From Rhizophagus irregularis (taxonomy: Eukaryota > Glomeromycota > Glomeromycetes > Glomerales > Glomeraceae): 64,000 nucleotides of DNA. The notes under the pieces are model-generated. The model made no database searches and was not told the DNA's origin. It saw only the letters and a list, made by a program, of their open reading frames with translations. Both the position numbers and the translations under genes were made by a program. The stretch is taken from positions 4,526,001 to 4,590,000 of the forward strand of contig NC_089435.1 in NCBI RefSeq assembly GCF_026210795.1. The letters are read 5' to 3'. Shown here piece after piece: positions 21,938 to 36,257 of the stretch. Each line of letters opens with the position of its first letter. Positions within the stretch are counted from its first letter, which is position 1.

Positions 21938-24900
21938 GTATATATTACTTTGCGAAAGGATTAGAGAAGAGTTTTCCAATTGTTAAATAAATTATTTTTT
22001 ATTCGTTTTTATCTTTAAAACAATTTCGTTTTGATTGTATCATCTTGAATTTACGAGATAGTATGTTACGTGTATATATATATTTCTCAGACGACTAGAC
22101 GTGTAGTCGTGTACAGTATCAGTCGTCAATTTTGTCAATAGGTAAACATTCTTTGATTAAATCTATGCATCATAGTATTAAACGTATTCTAATGAAGCAT
22201 CCTTGGAATATAATTTTGCAATTAAGCATTAAATTTTTTTGGGATGGGAGAATAGAGATATCGGTCGAAGACCGATAACCCCCATCTGCGGTGACCAATA
22301 GAAATTAATGTTACTAATTACAGATTTCAATATTGGATATCATAAAATTTCAGTCCGCATCGACTGAACATATTACAGGTTACAGTACAAGTCAAATAAT
22401 TTATTAATTTATTAAAGGATAATTTTTATTTTTTTATGCTTGTGATCATAATTGGAGATTATTTACGTAGATCAAAAGATTTACAAAACCAATAAAATTT
22501 TTAAATTATATTTGGTACACCTTAAAATTAATTAAAATTAATTAATTAATATATAATACTATTCCCATGAATCAGAAATATTGATCCAATGATCCAATGA
22601 ATCGGAAATATTGCGAAATATAATAACTATTTGAAACCAATAAATACAAATATTTTTTTTCATGTCCTTTGTTCTAATCTAAAAATTGATTCAACTCTTT
22701 CTAAAATGTCCCGTTTGAAAGTCAGACTCACGTATAATAAATATCTTTAAAAAGTTAATTCATAGTAATGTTACAACACATAAAAATATTAATTTCTAAT
22801 AACAAAAAAAATATATATATTAAAAAAAAATTCTTTCTCTTAAAAAAAAACTTAAACTTCTTTTTTGGCGCTCGATCTATATTATAATTCGTGCCTACAT
22901 TTGGTACCACATAATAATTTGTAAAATTATAAACATAAACGGTAAAAATGATCGATAAAATAAAAAAGGTATTAAATCATTTTTAACCTAATATGGTTTT
23001 TTTGTTTGACGCATGTTATTTAATTCAATCATTGCATATGCACGACCAAATTTTACGTAAAGTATATTGATTTGCGTAAAGCCGTATATTGATTTTATGT
23101 AAAGTAAAAAATCGGTAATTATAACATAAGTTATCAATTATTAAAGATGAATTTTATTAACCTGCATACGGTTATTACGGTATATCTTTAATAACAGATA
23201 AATTATGTCCTTTGTTCTAATTTTATAATTGATTAACTTTTTCTTAATGACCGATCGAATTTCAATCAAAGTCTTTATTTAAAAAAAAAAATGTCAGATA
23301 GAAACAAATAATTACAATAATTCATCCTAATTATAGGAAACAAAAGACTTTTTGATGATAATATATATTTAAGTCGGATCATTAACTCTGAAACGAATGC
23401 GTCATCAACATGATAAAAGAATATTCTTAAAACTTCAAACCTCGTTCGTATACGTGATGTTATAATATAATATCTTCAATGTCTTGTGAATGTAATTCAC
23501 CCAAGACTCCCAATGTTCGGCGATATGTTCATTCGGCAAATTATCCATTTGGCGAAATGTCCATTCGAAATGGTAGTTTCGGCGAAACGTACTTTTCGGT
23601 GAAATTAATCATGTCGAACGTTTGATTGCATGTGAGAATCAAAAATTAAACCTAATTTAACATTTTACACGGCATAAATTTATTAAACTGTGAAACCCGG
23701 CAATAAACAAATGTCATGATAAAGAAATGTATACATGTATATTGATGTATATTGTTCTCAATTACTTAAAATGATATCCTGAGTACAATCTTTACCAAAA
23801 ATAAATCATCTGAAACTGAAATTTTATCAAAAAAAATAACTAAAAAAAAAACCACAATTACTAAGGAACAAAGATTCATGAATATTCGGATTTTCAATAT
23901 TTTAAAAAAATTGATGATCTTCATGAACACAAACTTTGTTTATTTTTTCTTTTACAAAGAATATATTTATTAAAACTTTGTAATCTAAATTTAAACCTTT
24001 TGACCTAAATTGCTTACGTAAAACTGATCTTTGTCTTTTTTGACTAGTTTATGTATTTATAATTCTTATGGCGTGATTGATTCATGTGAATTTAGTTTCA
24101 TCACGTGAGATTAAGCAAAATATTTATCATTAAAGATCATCTTGACCCAAATGTGGTTTTCGTCGCGCTGTATCCGGAATTTTTTAAAGTAATTTACATT
24201 TTATAATACGTTGCATACATAAATACCAGTAATGTTTCCAGGTTACAGATTTATTTACAATTATATGGATAATCAGATATATTATCGCAATTATCTCTTT
24301 ATTTTCTATATACAGGACGAATATTTTTAGAAATTGTATGACAATTTCGTTTTTACTTAAAGATTGAAACGATTAAATCACCTTTTTAACTATTAATATC
24401 AATAATGCATTATCTGAAACGAAATATGAGTATATGACATCAATACATCAATATCAATCATTAATTGTTATTAATAACGAAAAACGCTCGTTCTTTGACA
24501 AAGAGATAAAGAATAATTTATAAATTTTGTAACTTAATTATAAATACATTTACGAAAATAATTAATAAAAATATTATGATAAAAATATATTTCACGTAAT
24601 TAATTCATTGTTATATCTCATGTTTCACAAAATCAATTTCAGATAAAAAATTTTTGTCAATTATTTCTTTAATAAAGAAACTTGGTGAGCATGAAATCAC
24701 GTTAATTGGTTTTTTACATTTTCATTGATGTCTTTAAAGTTGTTCATTGTACTTTTTTTCTTCATTGCTTATTAGTTCTGACTAACTATTTTGAATCTAA
24801 CAATTGATCATCGTGTTACTTTATTTTTAACGACACACTTTTTTAATAATAAATTACAAGTTACACAATTAATTTTGGTTCTTTGTCTGGAATTATTTTT

Positions 24901-26751
24901 ATTTTTGTTACCGAAATTTTGGTTATTTCTGCCCAGTAAAATAAATAGCATAACATTAATTGGAACTTTTGGAACAGTACACACGGGGATAATCCGGAGA
25001 TCAAAGATTTGGTTAATCGAAATTTCGGCGACCAGTTCTTGGTTATAATTAATACACTGCATAACTAACTGCATATAATTATGAAACTAATTAAATTAAA
25101 TTTTTAATATTCTTGTGAAAAAAGTACAATACTTAAATCTTTGTTAAATAAAATTAATTTTCAATTTGCATTTATTTAAAGTTAGCACGTTTTATTAAGA
25201 AGAATATTATTCTTTCTTTTTTTTTTTCATGTTCATTGTTCTTCATGTATTAAAATAAGGAATGATAATATTTCGGATTTTATTCTGATTTTAGACCATC
25301 TCTTCAACTATTAGATGAAAGTTCTTAAAAGTAAGAATAAATGAGAATTTCGATTATTACAGTAATTCTAATCTAAGAATCTTTAATTTTCGATCTAATT
25401 ATTTAATTCGTTCGATTACTACAGAAATTGTTACCGTACTAAATGATAAAATCTAAAAGGGAATACGAATGGCATCAAAAATTTTTTAAAATTTTTTTTT
25501 GGTTTATTTTTTATAAATTGAACACCGCATATTTTTAGTAATTTGTTTATAATAATAAAAAATATATATAATAAATATTTTATTAAATTTAATATAAATA
25601 AATTATTTTATTTTATTTTACTTTATTTTATCTTTATTTTATGTTTGATAAAGAAATTTTCTCTAAAAAGAATATTAACAACGATTCTTAAAACTTTCTA
25701 TTAAAAAAGTTAAGTAATTATTCTCTTAATATGATTGAACGATAATAATATAATCATTATTTCATTATTTCATGTTTTGAACAAGTTCATACCATGTTAT
25801 TCTCGAATTTACATAAAAGGCAAAAAAATAAAAAATATGGTAACATTTTTTTTAATACCTGAAACGTAATTTATAACATTTAACCCAAGTAAATTAAGTG
25901 AATATTCGGGAAAAGGAAAGGGATGTTAATTAATTGAAACAAAAATCCTATCACACGTAAGAGTCAGAAATAGTTTAAAATATATATATATTGTATGTAA
26001 TATACATATATATATATCAGATATAATATTCCGCATATTGACAACAATGCATGATACAAAGGAGCCACTTCTTTTTAGCTAATATTGCATATCGTGTAAC
26101 CAAACTTGCCAAACATATTTAAGTAATAGTCCATTTTTTTCGATATTAAACACCGCATTAATGTTTATTACCCAAATTAAACAATTTTTTATGTAACATA
26201 CTAAATTTGGGTTATAGGTTCTTTTATATAGGCGTGGTTTCATAATATAATTACTGCGGCATTAATTGTTTTATTTCTTCAATACTCAATATCTTTTGCC
26301 AAGAATTTTAAACCCGAAGGGAATTTTTCATGTATTATTTTAAATTATATAGGAAAAAAAACAATTATCATATTTTTTATGATTTTTCTATTGTAATACC
26401 TATAAATAAAATAATGTATATTTCATCAAAAAAAAAAAACCCCTCCCCTTTCCCTTCTTTTGAAACAAATTTACCGATACACTATCCGAGTTTTTTTTTG
26501 TTACGTGTTACGAATTAACAATTAGACAATATTATCCGTTTCAGGCAAAGAAACCGAAAATTTACATATTGTTGTTTTTTTTTTATTTTTATTTATAGAC
26601 TTATTAAATTGAAGATCTGTACAATCCATATGTGGTAACCAAAAAAAAATTTTTTATATAAATATATCCTCTTTTTTCAACAAATTTTCGGTTTCCTCGT
26701 TAAAAATCTGTCGCAGAGCGCAGAATCATATAATTAAAATTAAAATTAAAA

Positions 26752-26790
<39 letters not shown>

Positions 26791-26872
26791 CTAATATTCT
26801 CTCTTTTTTTTTCTAACATCAAAATATTTCTCTCCCCCTCTCCTCCAATTTATTTTATTTTTTTTATTAAGA
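21938..26872. other. Long AT-rich region without a convincing gene
   Basis: Only short, low-complexity frames are present. At 23515-23625, about five degenerate units of CATTCGGCGAAATGTC form a small tandem array. A pure (AT)n run lies at about 26757-26788, followed by a pyrimidine-rich stretch just upstream of the metalloprotease ATG, probably part of its promoter. Confidence 0.5.
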
Positions 26873-28393
26873 ATGCATATAAATAATAAATCCATTTTTT
26901 TATTCCCATTCTTATTATTGATTTTTAATCATATTCCTTCTATATCTTCACAATGTATAGAACCACCTTTATTCGGTAAAACACATAATAAGGCTTGTCC
27001 TTCTGTATCCGAATCACAAAAAAAACCTCTTAATAAGATCACAAATTCATTAGTTAATGATGATGATAATTCTAATAGTATGATAAAAATAATGTTTACT
27101 TGTGATGAAAAGAGTACTCCAGAAACATGTAAAAAAGCAGATATAGCATTTAAAAATGCAGCAACAATAGTTGAAAACACATTCGATCTAAAAGTTCCAA
27201 TAGCGGTCAATGCTAGTTTTGTAAAATTATGTGGTACTTTCATAAAATGTGCAGTTGGTCAACCTGAACCTCTTGGAGCTGCTGCTCCTTCTAGGCTTCT
27301 TCCTATAAAAGATAATACTGATGGTGAAACAAGATTGTTTCCACAAGCTTTAGTAAAACAATTACAATTATCAGAACATCCAGAATTTTCCCCTGTTGAT
27401 ATTGTAGCAGGTTTTAATTCTAATAGTAATGCTTTTTGGTTCAGAGGTGATCCTCCAATTGGTAAAGATCAAGTAGATTTTGAAATAATTTTGGTACATG
27501 AATTTTTACACGGTTTAGGTTTTATCACTTCTTGGGATGATTATTTTAATGCTAATGCAAGTAGTTTAACTCCAACTCCATCATTTATTTTCACTAATCC
27601 GGAAGAAACTGATGGAATAAAGGAAGGTCCTATCACATTTACCGGTTTTCAGGAATATATTTTGGATAGACATTTAGTATTAACAAAAGACAATTCTTCT
27701 CTTACACCTATTGCCAAAAAAATAAATGGTTTTGCCCCTCTTAATACCAAATTTGATGATCAAAAAGCTTTCCTTGATGCATTTACTAAATCTCCTGTAT
27801 ATAAAGAGACCGAAATAATGTTTAAAAATTCCATTACTAGAGGTTCAGTTGCAATTAGATTAGTTGATGGTGAAAATGTTTTAATTGAAACCGGTTTGGT
27901 ACCTTTTAAACCTGGTTCAACTTTTAGTCATGTTGATTTTGATGCTTTTGGTAATACTACCGATTTCTTGATGAGATTTAAAGCTCCTCGTCAAGTTATT
28001 CTTGATGATTTATCACCTATAAATGGTGATCCCGAATATACAAATCCAATTGGTCCAAAAATTATTAGTATATTTAAATCTCTTGGGTAATTATTATTTT
28101 TTTTATTATTATTTTATTTTATTTTATTTATTTTATTTTTAACGTGAAAACTAAATCAATTTTTTTTATTATTTTTTTTTAGATACCCTATGAAAGAAAA
28201 TTCTAGTACCTTTAAAATAATTTCCAATCAAAATCAAGATTCCTTGACCAAACCATCTCAAAATTCTAATAAAACAAAATTAACAACTGAACAACAACAA
28301 CAACAACAACAAACTAATAACGCATTTACCATAACAACAAACACATTATTATTATTTTTATCATCATTCCTTATTTCCAATTTATTACTTTAA
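26873..28393 (+). CDS. Secreted, probably GPI-anchored zinc metalloprotease-like protein
   Basis: Two exons, 26873-28086 and 28183-28393, joined across a 96-bp GT-AG intron (GTAATT...TTTTAG). The total is 1,425 bases = 474 residues plus stop. Residues 1-26 are a clear signal peptide (SIFLFPFLLLIFNHIPSISS). VHEFLHGLGF carries a HExxH zinc-binding site (His209, Glu210, His213) followed by GxGF, as in zincins such as M8-type proteases. The metzincin third His is absent at the usual spacing, so the third ligand is unclear. The C-terminus is Ser/Thr/Gln-rich and ends in a hydrophobic tail, LLLFLSSFLISNLLL, typical of a GPI-attachment signal. The ORF is intact, with host-like AT codon use. It probably acts at the cell surface or wall; the substrate is unknown. 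Confidence 0.82.
28087..28182 (+). other. Intron of the metalloprotease gene
   Basis: Begins GTAATTATTA and ends after a long T tract with TTTTTTTTTAG. Splicing turns GG|A into a Gly codon and continues YPMKENSS in frame, replacing an early stop just after SLG. Without splicing the GPI tail would be lost, so intron retention would yield a soluble form. Confidence 0.8.
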
Positions 28394-31300
28394 TAATTGA
28401 AATTTAAAACAATAATTGAAAAAAAGTAATTTTATTTTTTTACAATAGAAATTACAAAGGACAATGCAAAGGACAATGCAATTAAACTTTCTTTTTCTTA
28501 CTTTCTTTTCTTTCTTTCTTTTTTTTATTCGGTGTTTAAAAAGGGGGGGAGAGTATATTTTATTTTAGATATAAAAAAAAAAACCTTTAAAAGTGTTATT
28601 ACACTAATTTTTTTAAGATTTTTATTATGTAATTTTATCTTCTTTTTCTTTGTATAATTTCTTTTTTATTAATAATAATTTTCTGAATAATAATTTTTAA
28701 ATAAATATTATATATATATATACACAACATATATATATATATAATATGTATACAATATATATATATATATATATTATATATATCCGATCGATTTTTAAAT
28801 AAAAGAAAAAAAATAAAAAAAAAATAAAAATAAATTTAAAAATAATAAAAAAAAAAAAGATAAATTTATTCAAAGCAAAAATATTCGTCGTTTTTTTTTT
28901 TTACCAATCGAAATATATATTTAAATTCGAAATATACTGTATAAATTTGGAAAAAATAATAATTATATATAAACAAATCGTCAAATGAATGATCGATTAA
29001 TTCGATTATCCATTTTATATTTATTTATTTATTTATTTTTTTTTTAAGGTTGGACCAATAAAGGAAAAAAAAAAAGGAATTATAAAGTTTATAAAGTTAT
29101 TAACATCAACCCCTTTATTTTCATTAAATTGGTGTAACACACTCAACTTTTGATAATTACGATATTTGGTTAATAAAATTATTTGTAAAAAAAAAAAATT
29201 CTATTATAAATAAAATATAAATATTAAAATATAATATATTGTATATATTTTTTGTTTAAAAAAAAAATTGTTCGATAAAAAGGGTACAAATAATAATTAT
29301 GAACCAATTACCTAAACATGATAATCTTTCGAAATTCTAAAAAATGATTTCCTTAGATCCTAATTTATCTATGACATAATTATTTATCAAACAATCCAGA
29401 AAGAATAATCAATCGGTCAATATTTCTGAATAATCGGCATGTATTTATATATTAGTTTAGAACTATTGTCATGTGGAACATAATAAAATGCGTAACACGT
29501 ATAACCAATGTACGCACGCACGCATCGCACGCATCACACGCTTCTCACGCTTCTAGGTGAAAAAGGTGAAAACCTATATAAAAAATTTCTTATCAACTAC
29601 CGAAAAAAAGATAAAGAACGGATTTTGTAAAATTATGGAGGATATTTTCATTTCCGTGGGCTGACCGGCTGAAATAATAAGTAAGTTCGCTCACTTCGCT
29701 GACTTTATTGTCGGTTCAGATCAGCCAGATCGGCCGGTCATTCGGTTCAAGCGGCAGAATTTGGTCATCAAGCGTTAGGGCGTTAACGTGATAAATTTCA
29801 CGTTCACATGATCTACTACATTGAATGATATGATTGGTTAAAATCACGTGAAATTTTCAATGCCCGGGAACAGGGTTGTGATTATAGTGTCCCAACTCCC
29901 AAGGATTTTTAATGCCCCAGACTCCAAGATAATTGTCTCAATTACGTACATTAAGTTGAAATCTTTTAATTTATAATATTCCTATCAATGTAAATTATTT
30001 AACTTGTCTCACTGTAATAAGCCATATTTTATTAATAAATATGACCCAGACATTAAAAGTTCTTGACCAAGGACTTGGACTGTCCCAGGCTGTCCCATTC
30101 AAGGACATGCTTTTAAGAAGTTACGTAATTATGTTATGAGGGTACAACGTTCTTTATGCAAATATGACACGCGATCTGTTACAGATCTATCAGTGATATG
30201 TTAAAATGTATTACCCAGATTATGATTTATGTGCAATGATTATTTTGGCCGGTTGACGGTTGACAATTTTTACTACTAAATTACTAAATTGAACACCATC
30301 ATTATTTCCTCTATACCCTATAGTAATTAATAACACATTTAATGTGCGATTGTAATTTTTTCCCATAAAAATACAGTATTTGCTAATTTGCCAATGGAAG
30401 TTTTAGTTGTAAATAATGTCCTTGATGATTTTAACTATCATATTCTCGTCATGCATGTGTGCAGTAATATATAGATAGATTCAATATATTTTTATGATTC
30501 AATCGAATTCTTTAGGTACTTTGATTTAATTACTATCATCAGTTTATAATCCAGTAATTTTTATTTTGATCGTATATCTCAACAATCTCATATTAACATA
30601 ATAATAAAATTATTAGATAGTAGCGAGGATTTATTCATGAACGGCCCAATCAAATTGATAATATTATTAGTGAATGAATTTCAACTAATAGTCTAATGTG
30701 GATTAGATCAATTATTTGGTTTTAATCATCCGATAACTATTTATTAAAATATATAAGATTATGAAAAGAAGATCATTAATGTTTGATAAAAAATAATACT
30801 CAAAATGTTCATTATTGATATATAACTTCAACGTAGTTAAGTTAAATATTTATCATTATTAGATTTTTTGTTGGAAATACAATTTCTTAAAAAATATTTT
30901 ATATATTAAAATACAAAGTTCTTACATGCTTATATGTGTCTAAAAGTAGGATATTTATGAGAAAGAATCTAAAAAAAATTTTTTTTTTTTTCTATAAAAT
31001 AAAGATTGTATTTCACGAAAAAAATTGTCAATATACTATTTACAATATGTTATCCTATATATTTTCTATTCTGTTTTTGGAGAATCTTGTAATACATCTA
31101 TTAACGATGATCGCTACGACCTATTATAGACATGTGCTTTATTATCATATACAGCTTTATACGTTCATATACATTCATACACAAAATTTACATTTACTTT
31201 TTACGTATTTAGCAAGTCAATTATAAAGATGAACACGAAAAGAGATATGATTTTTTTCAAAAAAAAAAGCTAGTAGTTCAAAATAAAAAAGAAAAAAAAA

Positions 31301-31499
31301 GAAAACCAAAATATAAAGGAAAACTCCCATAATTGAAAAGCTCTATTTGTCTATAAAAAAAAATCTATATCCCAGTTCATATCTTCAACCGCCATATATA
31401 TATATATATACTTCAGAATTATCCTGATTAATAGCCATAATTGCATAGGAAGTGTACCAACGTTAAGACGCTTATTTTAAAGAAAAAATGAATTGATAC
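28394..31499. other. AT-rich intergenic region
   Basis: No convincing gene. AT microsatellites lie at 28700-28790. A small GC-richer island at about 29505-29885 (ACGCACGCACGCATCGCACG; GATCGGCCGGTCATTCGGTT) has no clear termini. The frame at 30936-31226 is low-complexity and not called. Confidence 0.45.
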
Positions 31500-32150
31500 A
31501 TGCCCTACAAAAATTTACAAAGTTTTTTAGTCACTATCACCTTATACCATATGAGGTTTACCACCCTGTTAATTATGCCTAAGCAGGGAACCCCAGGACA
31601 CCCATGTGGCCATCATAGGATCTATGGTAAATGGACTCATATAGTATTCAATAACAACAACTAAGTAAGTGACATGACATAGGGATATGTGTCATTTCCA
31701 ACGGGACCACAGCCTGCCCTTCCATATGAATCAGCTTGGGGATCACCTATATGGCATCATTGTAGCTACGACTTTGTGCACAAAGCAGATGGCTACTAGC
31801 CTGTAGCATATGGTACGTACTACGAGCACATAAACCCCTATGTCAATCATAACAGTTCACCATCCGGAAGACTTTCAGTGAACCCTGCAGTGCACACCTA
31901 CACATACGTCCATCCGGCGAACTATTATAATTTATACTTACCACTCAATGATGTGTCCTAGCCTCAAATAACAGCTCTAATCTGTCCTTTAAATATCAAA
32001 TTTGGCGTCATCTTGATAGTCTTAAAAGTACTGTTTACATTGATTTTAATCCATCTGCCTAAAGAAAATTGAAAGAAACTAAATGTGAAGGCAATAATGC
32101 TTTGACAGGACAGAAAACGCGTAAAAAAGGACCACAAAATCGTCTATACT
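31500..32150 (+). pseudogene. Possible decayed coding remnant, Pro/Tyr/His-rich
   Basis: Composition changes to less AT-rich. One frame gives fragments that look protein-like, such as YVSFPTGPQPALPYESAWGS and VAYGTYYEHINPYVNHNSSP, separated by stops (several TAG or TAA that could come from CAG or CAA). A later piece, RHLDSLKSTVYIDFNPSA, leads to LKETKCEGNNALTGQKTRKK. I do not recognise the family. Confidence 0.3.
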
Positions 32151-35051
32151 GAAAGGATGGTTTCTAATATGTTTTTTACCTACAAAAACAAGTTTCCAAG
32201 AGAAACTCGTTACCTATATGTTGTCTGTAGGCAGTCCCGCACAATAAACACAGTACATACCTATGACGGATACCATAATTTTGTATTTTTTTTTACGACG
32301 TTTTTTTTTGCTTGTTTGATGTATGTTGCTCTAACCTTGGACTAGACCTAGATAGGGACACCTAGATAGGGACTTTATTGTGTGAAAAAAAAGTTAAAGT
32401 GGGTTACCTTTCTCCCGAAGGATAGAGGAATAATGAGAGATGTGTGATTAAAAAAAGAAAAAGACTGTATAGGACCTCGAAAAAAAAGGGAAGAGAAAAA
32501 GATGAGAAAGGGAAGGGGAAAGAGCGAGGAAAATAAATATATTTTTTTTTGTTGTACAAGTTTTGATATCAGATGATATCAATGATTCTTGCGGACGTAA
32601 AATCATGATTAAGTACAGTAATACATAACAAAATTTTTTTGACAAATTTATACTGTAATTCATCTATCTATCTATTTATTTAACTTTTACCTATAATTAA
32701 ACTAATTATTTTTGATCATTTCGGAATTTTATTGAGTTGATAATCATATGCATCAGTATGTAGTCATGCAGTCGCGTCATGTAAAAAAAATAATTTAATA
32801 ATAAATCGTGTTGCTGCGCCACTACATCGGTTTCGTCACTTTAGTAACTTTATGTAAGGGAGTTAGTTGAAATTTATGAACAAGCAAATACACAACAATT
32901 TTTGAGAAATAATATCTCAATGATGTGAATAGATTGATTAGCGCAAATTTCATGAAATTTTTAAGGGACGAGATCCTATAAAGAAATTAACTTGTCACTA
33001 ATTTATCAATTCATTTGAGATTAATTCAGCATGTTGAAATGTAATGATTTTCTGAATTAATCTTTCTAGATATACGAGTTACTCTGTTCTCTATTAGAAT
33101 CTGTTTGACTTAAATTAATTCCTTAAGCAAATTTGTTTGTATGGTAATATTTTATCTAAAGATTCTTTAGAAATTAAATTGGTAAATATAATAAATGGAA
33201 TACTTTGTTGTAACGTATTCTTTAAAGTATTAGAAGTATTATCTGAATAAGAAAATTTCACATTTAAGCATATGTTCTCGAATTTCATTATTATGAGAGA
33301 ACAAAAGTTGAAATCTATGGAGTTGATCTTAAAATCAGTACAATATTTTTTTTCAGTTTCGAGAAAAAACTTTTTCGAAGTTCATATGATATTATATCAA
33401 AAAAAAATTTATTATCTAAATTCATCAAATTCATAAAATTTTAATATTTAAAATTATCGAATTCTTAAATATTAAATATAGTCTTGAATCTTAAACCTTC
33501 AAAAGATTTGCAACCATAGAAATATAGTTACGGGTTGGTGCTTATATGACGACAATATTCAAAGAGACGAAAATCAGGTAATCAAGAATGACTCTATTTC
33601 TGATTGGGACGCTCTTCCTTCACATATGAACAGTATAATAAGGCACTCTTTGACCTGAAGCATGAGGATAGCTGAAAGTTACCTTTCTCGCAATTAGATC
33701 AGACAGACAATCTCAAAAGAATAGTTGTAATTAAATAAGCATTTTCTAGAGCCTGACCAGATTTCAACCGGCATTATGATGACTTTGGTCAACATTATAT
33801 GCAAAAAAGTGTGTTTAATATCGGCAAATACAAAATTATGTTAAAGGTTCTTCTGCGTACATTTTATATACTTTGCATCTTTCTTTTTCAGTTTCATCAT
33901 CTTTCAAATTCATGCGAATCAGTAAATCTCAAGGTTATTTCCATGAAATTTATATATATCCTTATCCTTTGATAATATCTGTTGATGCCCATAGACCGAT
34001 AGACGAACGATGTTTTATTTTATATGATGCAAATCGTAATTCTTGCGTTTTGAAAGACGAATGTTTTCTTAGAAATGTATACATTAATGAACTTAAACGT
34101 ATACAAGAGATAAAATTTTAAATTGACTTACTTTATATGTTGTATTATATTCAAATTTGAATTGAGTACAACTAAATAGTTCATTCTAGTGATCGATCAA
34201 TTAATTACGTTATTAGCTAATAATCATTTCAACTAATTACGTTATTAGCCAAATAGTTCATTTTAGTAATATTAATAAACTAAAAATTTAGTCAGCATTA
34301 ATTAATTAATTGACGTATAGTAAAATTGTCATTTTAATCTAAGCGGAGTATTGAAATTTCTACGCTAAGAATGCGAGACGATCATGGATATCAAAAGTAG
34401 AAATTTGAGACTAAACCCATCAAAGTCGAAAATTTTACAAAGGGGGCATCAGGAAATTTTCTAAGCATTGTTCTCATAGACTATGAAGCTCTACGCACGA
34501 TTTTTACGATTTGAATTACAAATTTTTTTTTTAACATCATATCGAGAATCTGATGAGTTTAAAGATCACTATTGTAAGAACACTGGATGCAATACAAAAC
34601 ATCTAAATTTTTTATAACGTAATAATACTATCAATATCGTAAAGATATGAAATTACCACCATTCGATACGAAAGTTCGTACAAACTTACTTTTTCCAAAC
34701 CTTGTAACAGATTTGAAATTTTTAAGTTCCTGACTCCTCCTAAAAAATTCTCTAATCTTTTGATTAATCTGTTAAAATATTGTATATTGTATATGTTTGT
34801 GATTGAAACTTTATACATCATCAAACCTTAATTTTCAAATTAATCTGTTTAAATTGTTTAATAAAATGTTATAATATTTCCTTATCTTTATAGATAATGA
34901 ATGATATAATTCCAAATTTTATAACAAACATTAATTTTTTTTAATCTAAAGAAATTAAATTTGATATACAAATAACTATTAGTTGGGGAAAAACTAAATA
35001 AAATTAACTAATCTGGTAAATTAAATAAATCACAACTAATTACTCAATTAT
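32151..35051. other. AT-rich intergenic region with minor frames
   Basis: The 82-residue frame at 33873-34121 (FMRISKSQGYFHEIYIYPYP...) could be a small exon or remnant but has no recognisable domain. Other frames are low-complexity. Nothing else stands out. Confidence 0.35.
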
Positions 35052-35691
35052 TTATATAAATGCGATCACGAATATAGCTATAATACATAATGTTCCAACT
35101 GCCCAAATCGAACTTCTAGCACTTGCAACATCATACCAATATAAAGGCAAATAAATCTATAATCAATCATGATGAAAGAAAAGAAATCAAATTAATTTTT
35201 GAAAAAAAAGAAAAATGACGAATACTATATTTTTTAAAAAAAAAAATTTTTTTTTTACCAATCGAAGAATGATATAAATAATACAGATAATATCAACAAC
35301 AGTTCTTATTTTGTTATCATCTTTTCCTGATGCAGGTTGTAGAAAACGAGAGAATGCTTGTGTAAATACTGCTATTGAGAAAAAAGCCAGTCCTTCAAAT
35401 GTATTATTTGCCGCTGCAACTGCTCTTTTTCCCCAATCAGACTATATAATGTTTAAAAAGAGATTTTGATATTTAGTATTTGAAAAAGAAAAAAAAAAAC
35501 ATCTGATAAATCTGAAAGAAAAATTAAAAGATACAAACTAATTTGGTATACTGGTCTCTTGGATTTGAATTATCATACCCTTCTTCATGTAATGATTGAG
35601 CTCTTCGTATTGGTACTAACGAAAAAAACCATATTAAAAACATGGCAAAAACACATGAGAATTGAACAACAAATTCCGGAGGAAATGCCAT
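35052..35691 (-). CDS. MAPEG-family integral membrane protein, three exons
   Basis: The exons are 35539-35691, 35259-35441 and 35052-35156, all joined in phase 0: 51 + 61 + 35 codons including the stop = 146 residues. The introns are GT-AG (97 and 102 bp). Exon 1 starts MAFPPEFVVQFSCVFAMF, a membrane segment, followed by NPRDQYTKL. Exon 2 starts SDWGKRAVAAANNTFEGLAF. The NPR ... RA.AA.N..E pattern is the hallmark of MAPEG proteins (microsomal glutathione transferase and leukotriene-synthase relatives). Two further membrane segments follow (VVDIICIIYIILRL and the C-terminal ICIIAIFVIAFI-like segment). Length and topology fit the family. It likely sits in the ER membrane with a role in glutathione-dependent detoxification; the exact enzyme activity cannot be told from sequence. 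Confidence 0.8.
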
Positions 35692-36257
35692 ATTTTTTTT
35701 TATCTTATTTTAATTTGTTTTAATTAATATATTATCAGTCAAAAATCGATTGAATAAGAAAGAGTAAGAGAAAAAAAAAGTGTAGTATTTTTTTTTTTTA
35801 CCTTCTTTTTCTTAAATAGGTGAAACAATGAAACACTAATTTATTGCAAAATGAATATCGGATATTTCATTTCTTTATTTACATATTTATGACTAAACTT
35901 TCTAAATTAGTATAAATTAGTACTAGTCTAAAAAAAAATGAAACCAGGATCTTTATATTAGATTTTAGCGACACAAATAGAGTAATTGTGAAGTGAAAAT
36001 GGTACTCTCATCGAGTTATAATACTAGTACTTTTTTATTACGTTATTTTTTCCATAAGCAGTGATATATCAAGATCTTGTGAAAGATGATTGGCTGAAAT
36101 AAGGTCATCAGACTTGAAAACATGATCAAACTATAAAAAAAAAAACCTTGTGATACAATCAAAAGCATAAATATATAAGGGCGTCATAATAAGGGCGTAT
36201 TATAAACAATTTGTTTTTAAAACGCATTGGCTTTTGAACTTTGTTGTTTTTTAAACA
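35692..36257. promoter_or_regulatory. Shared upstream region of the MAPEG and F-box genes
   Basis: The two genes are divergent, with about 570 bp between ATGs. A TATA-like ATATATAAGG at about 36168-36180 precedes two copies of AAGGGCGTxATxATAA (about 36176 and 36191) and a T-rich start region upstream of the F-box ATG. No other gene is seen. Confidence 0.4.

Noticed and set aside
24791-25074. Overlapping 85- and 88-residue ORFs on both strands
   Set aside because: Low-complexity hydrophobic or Asn/Lys-rich frames with no domain, start context or neighbouring exon.
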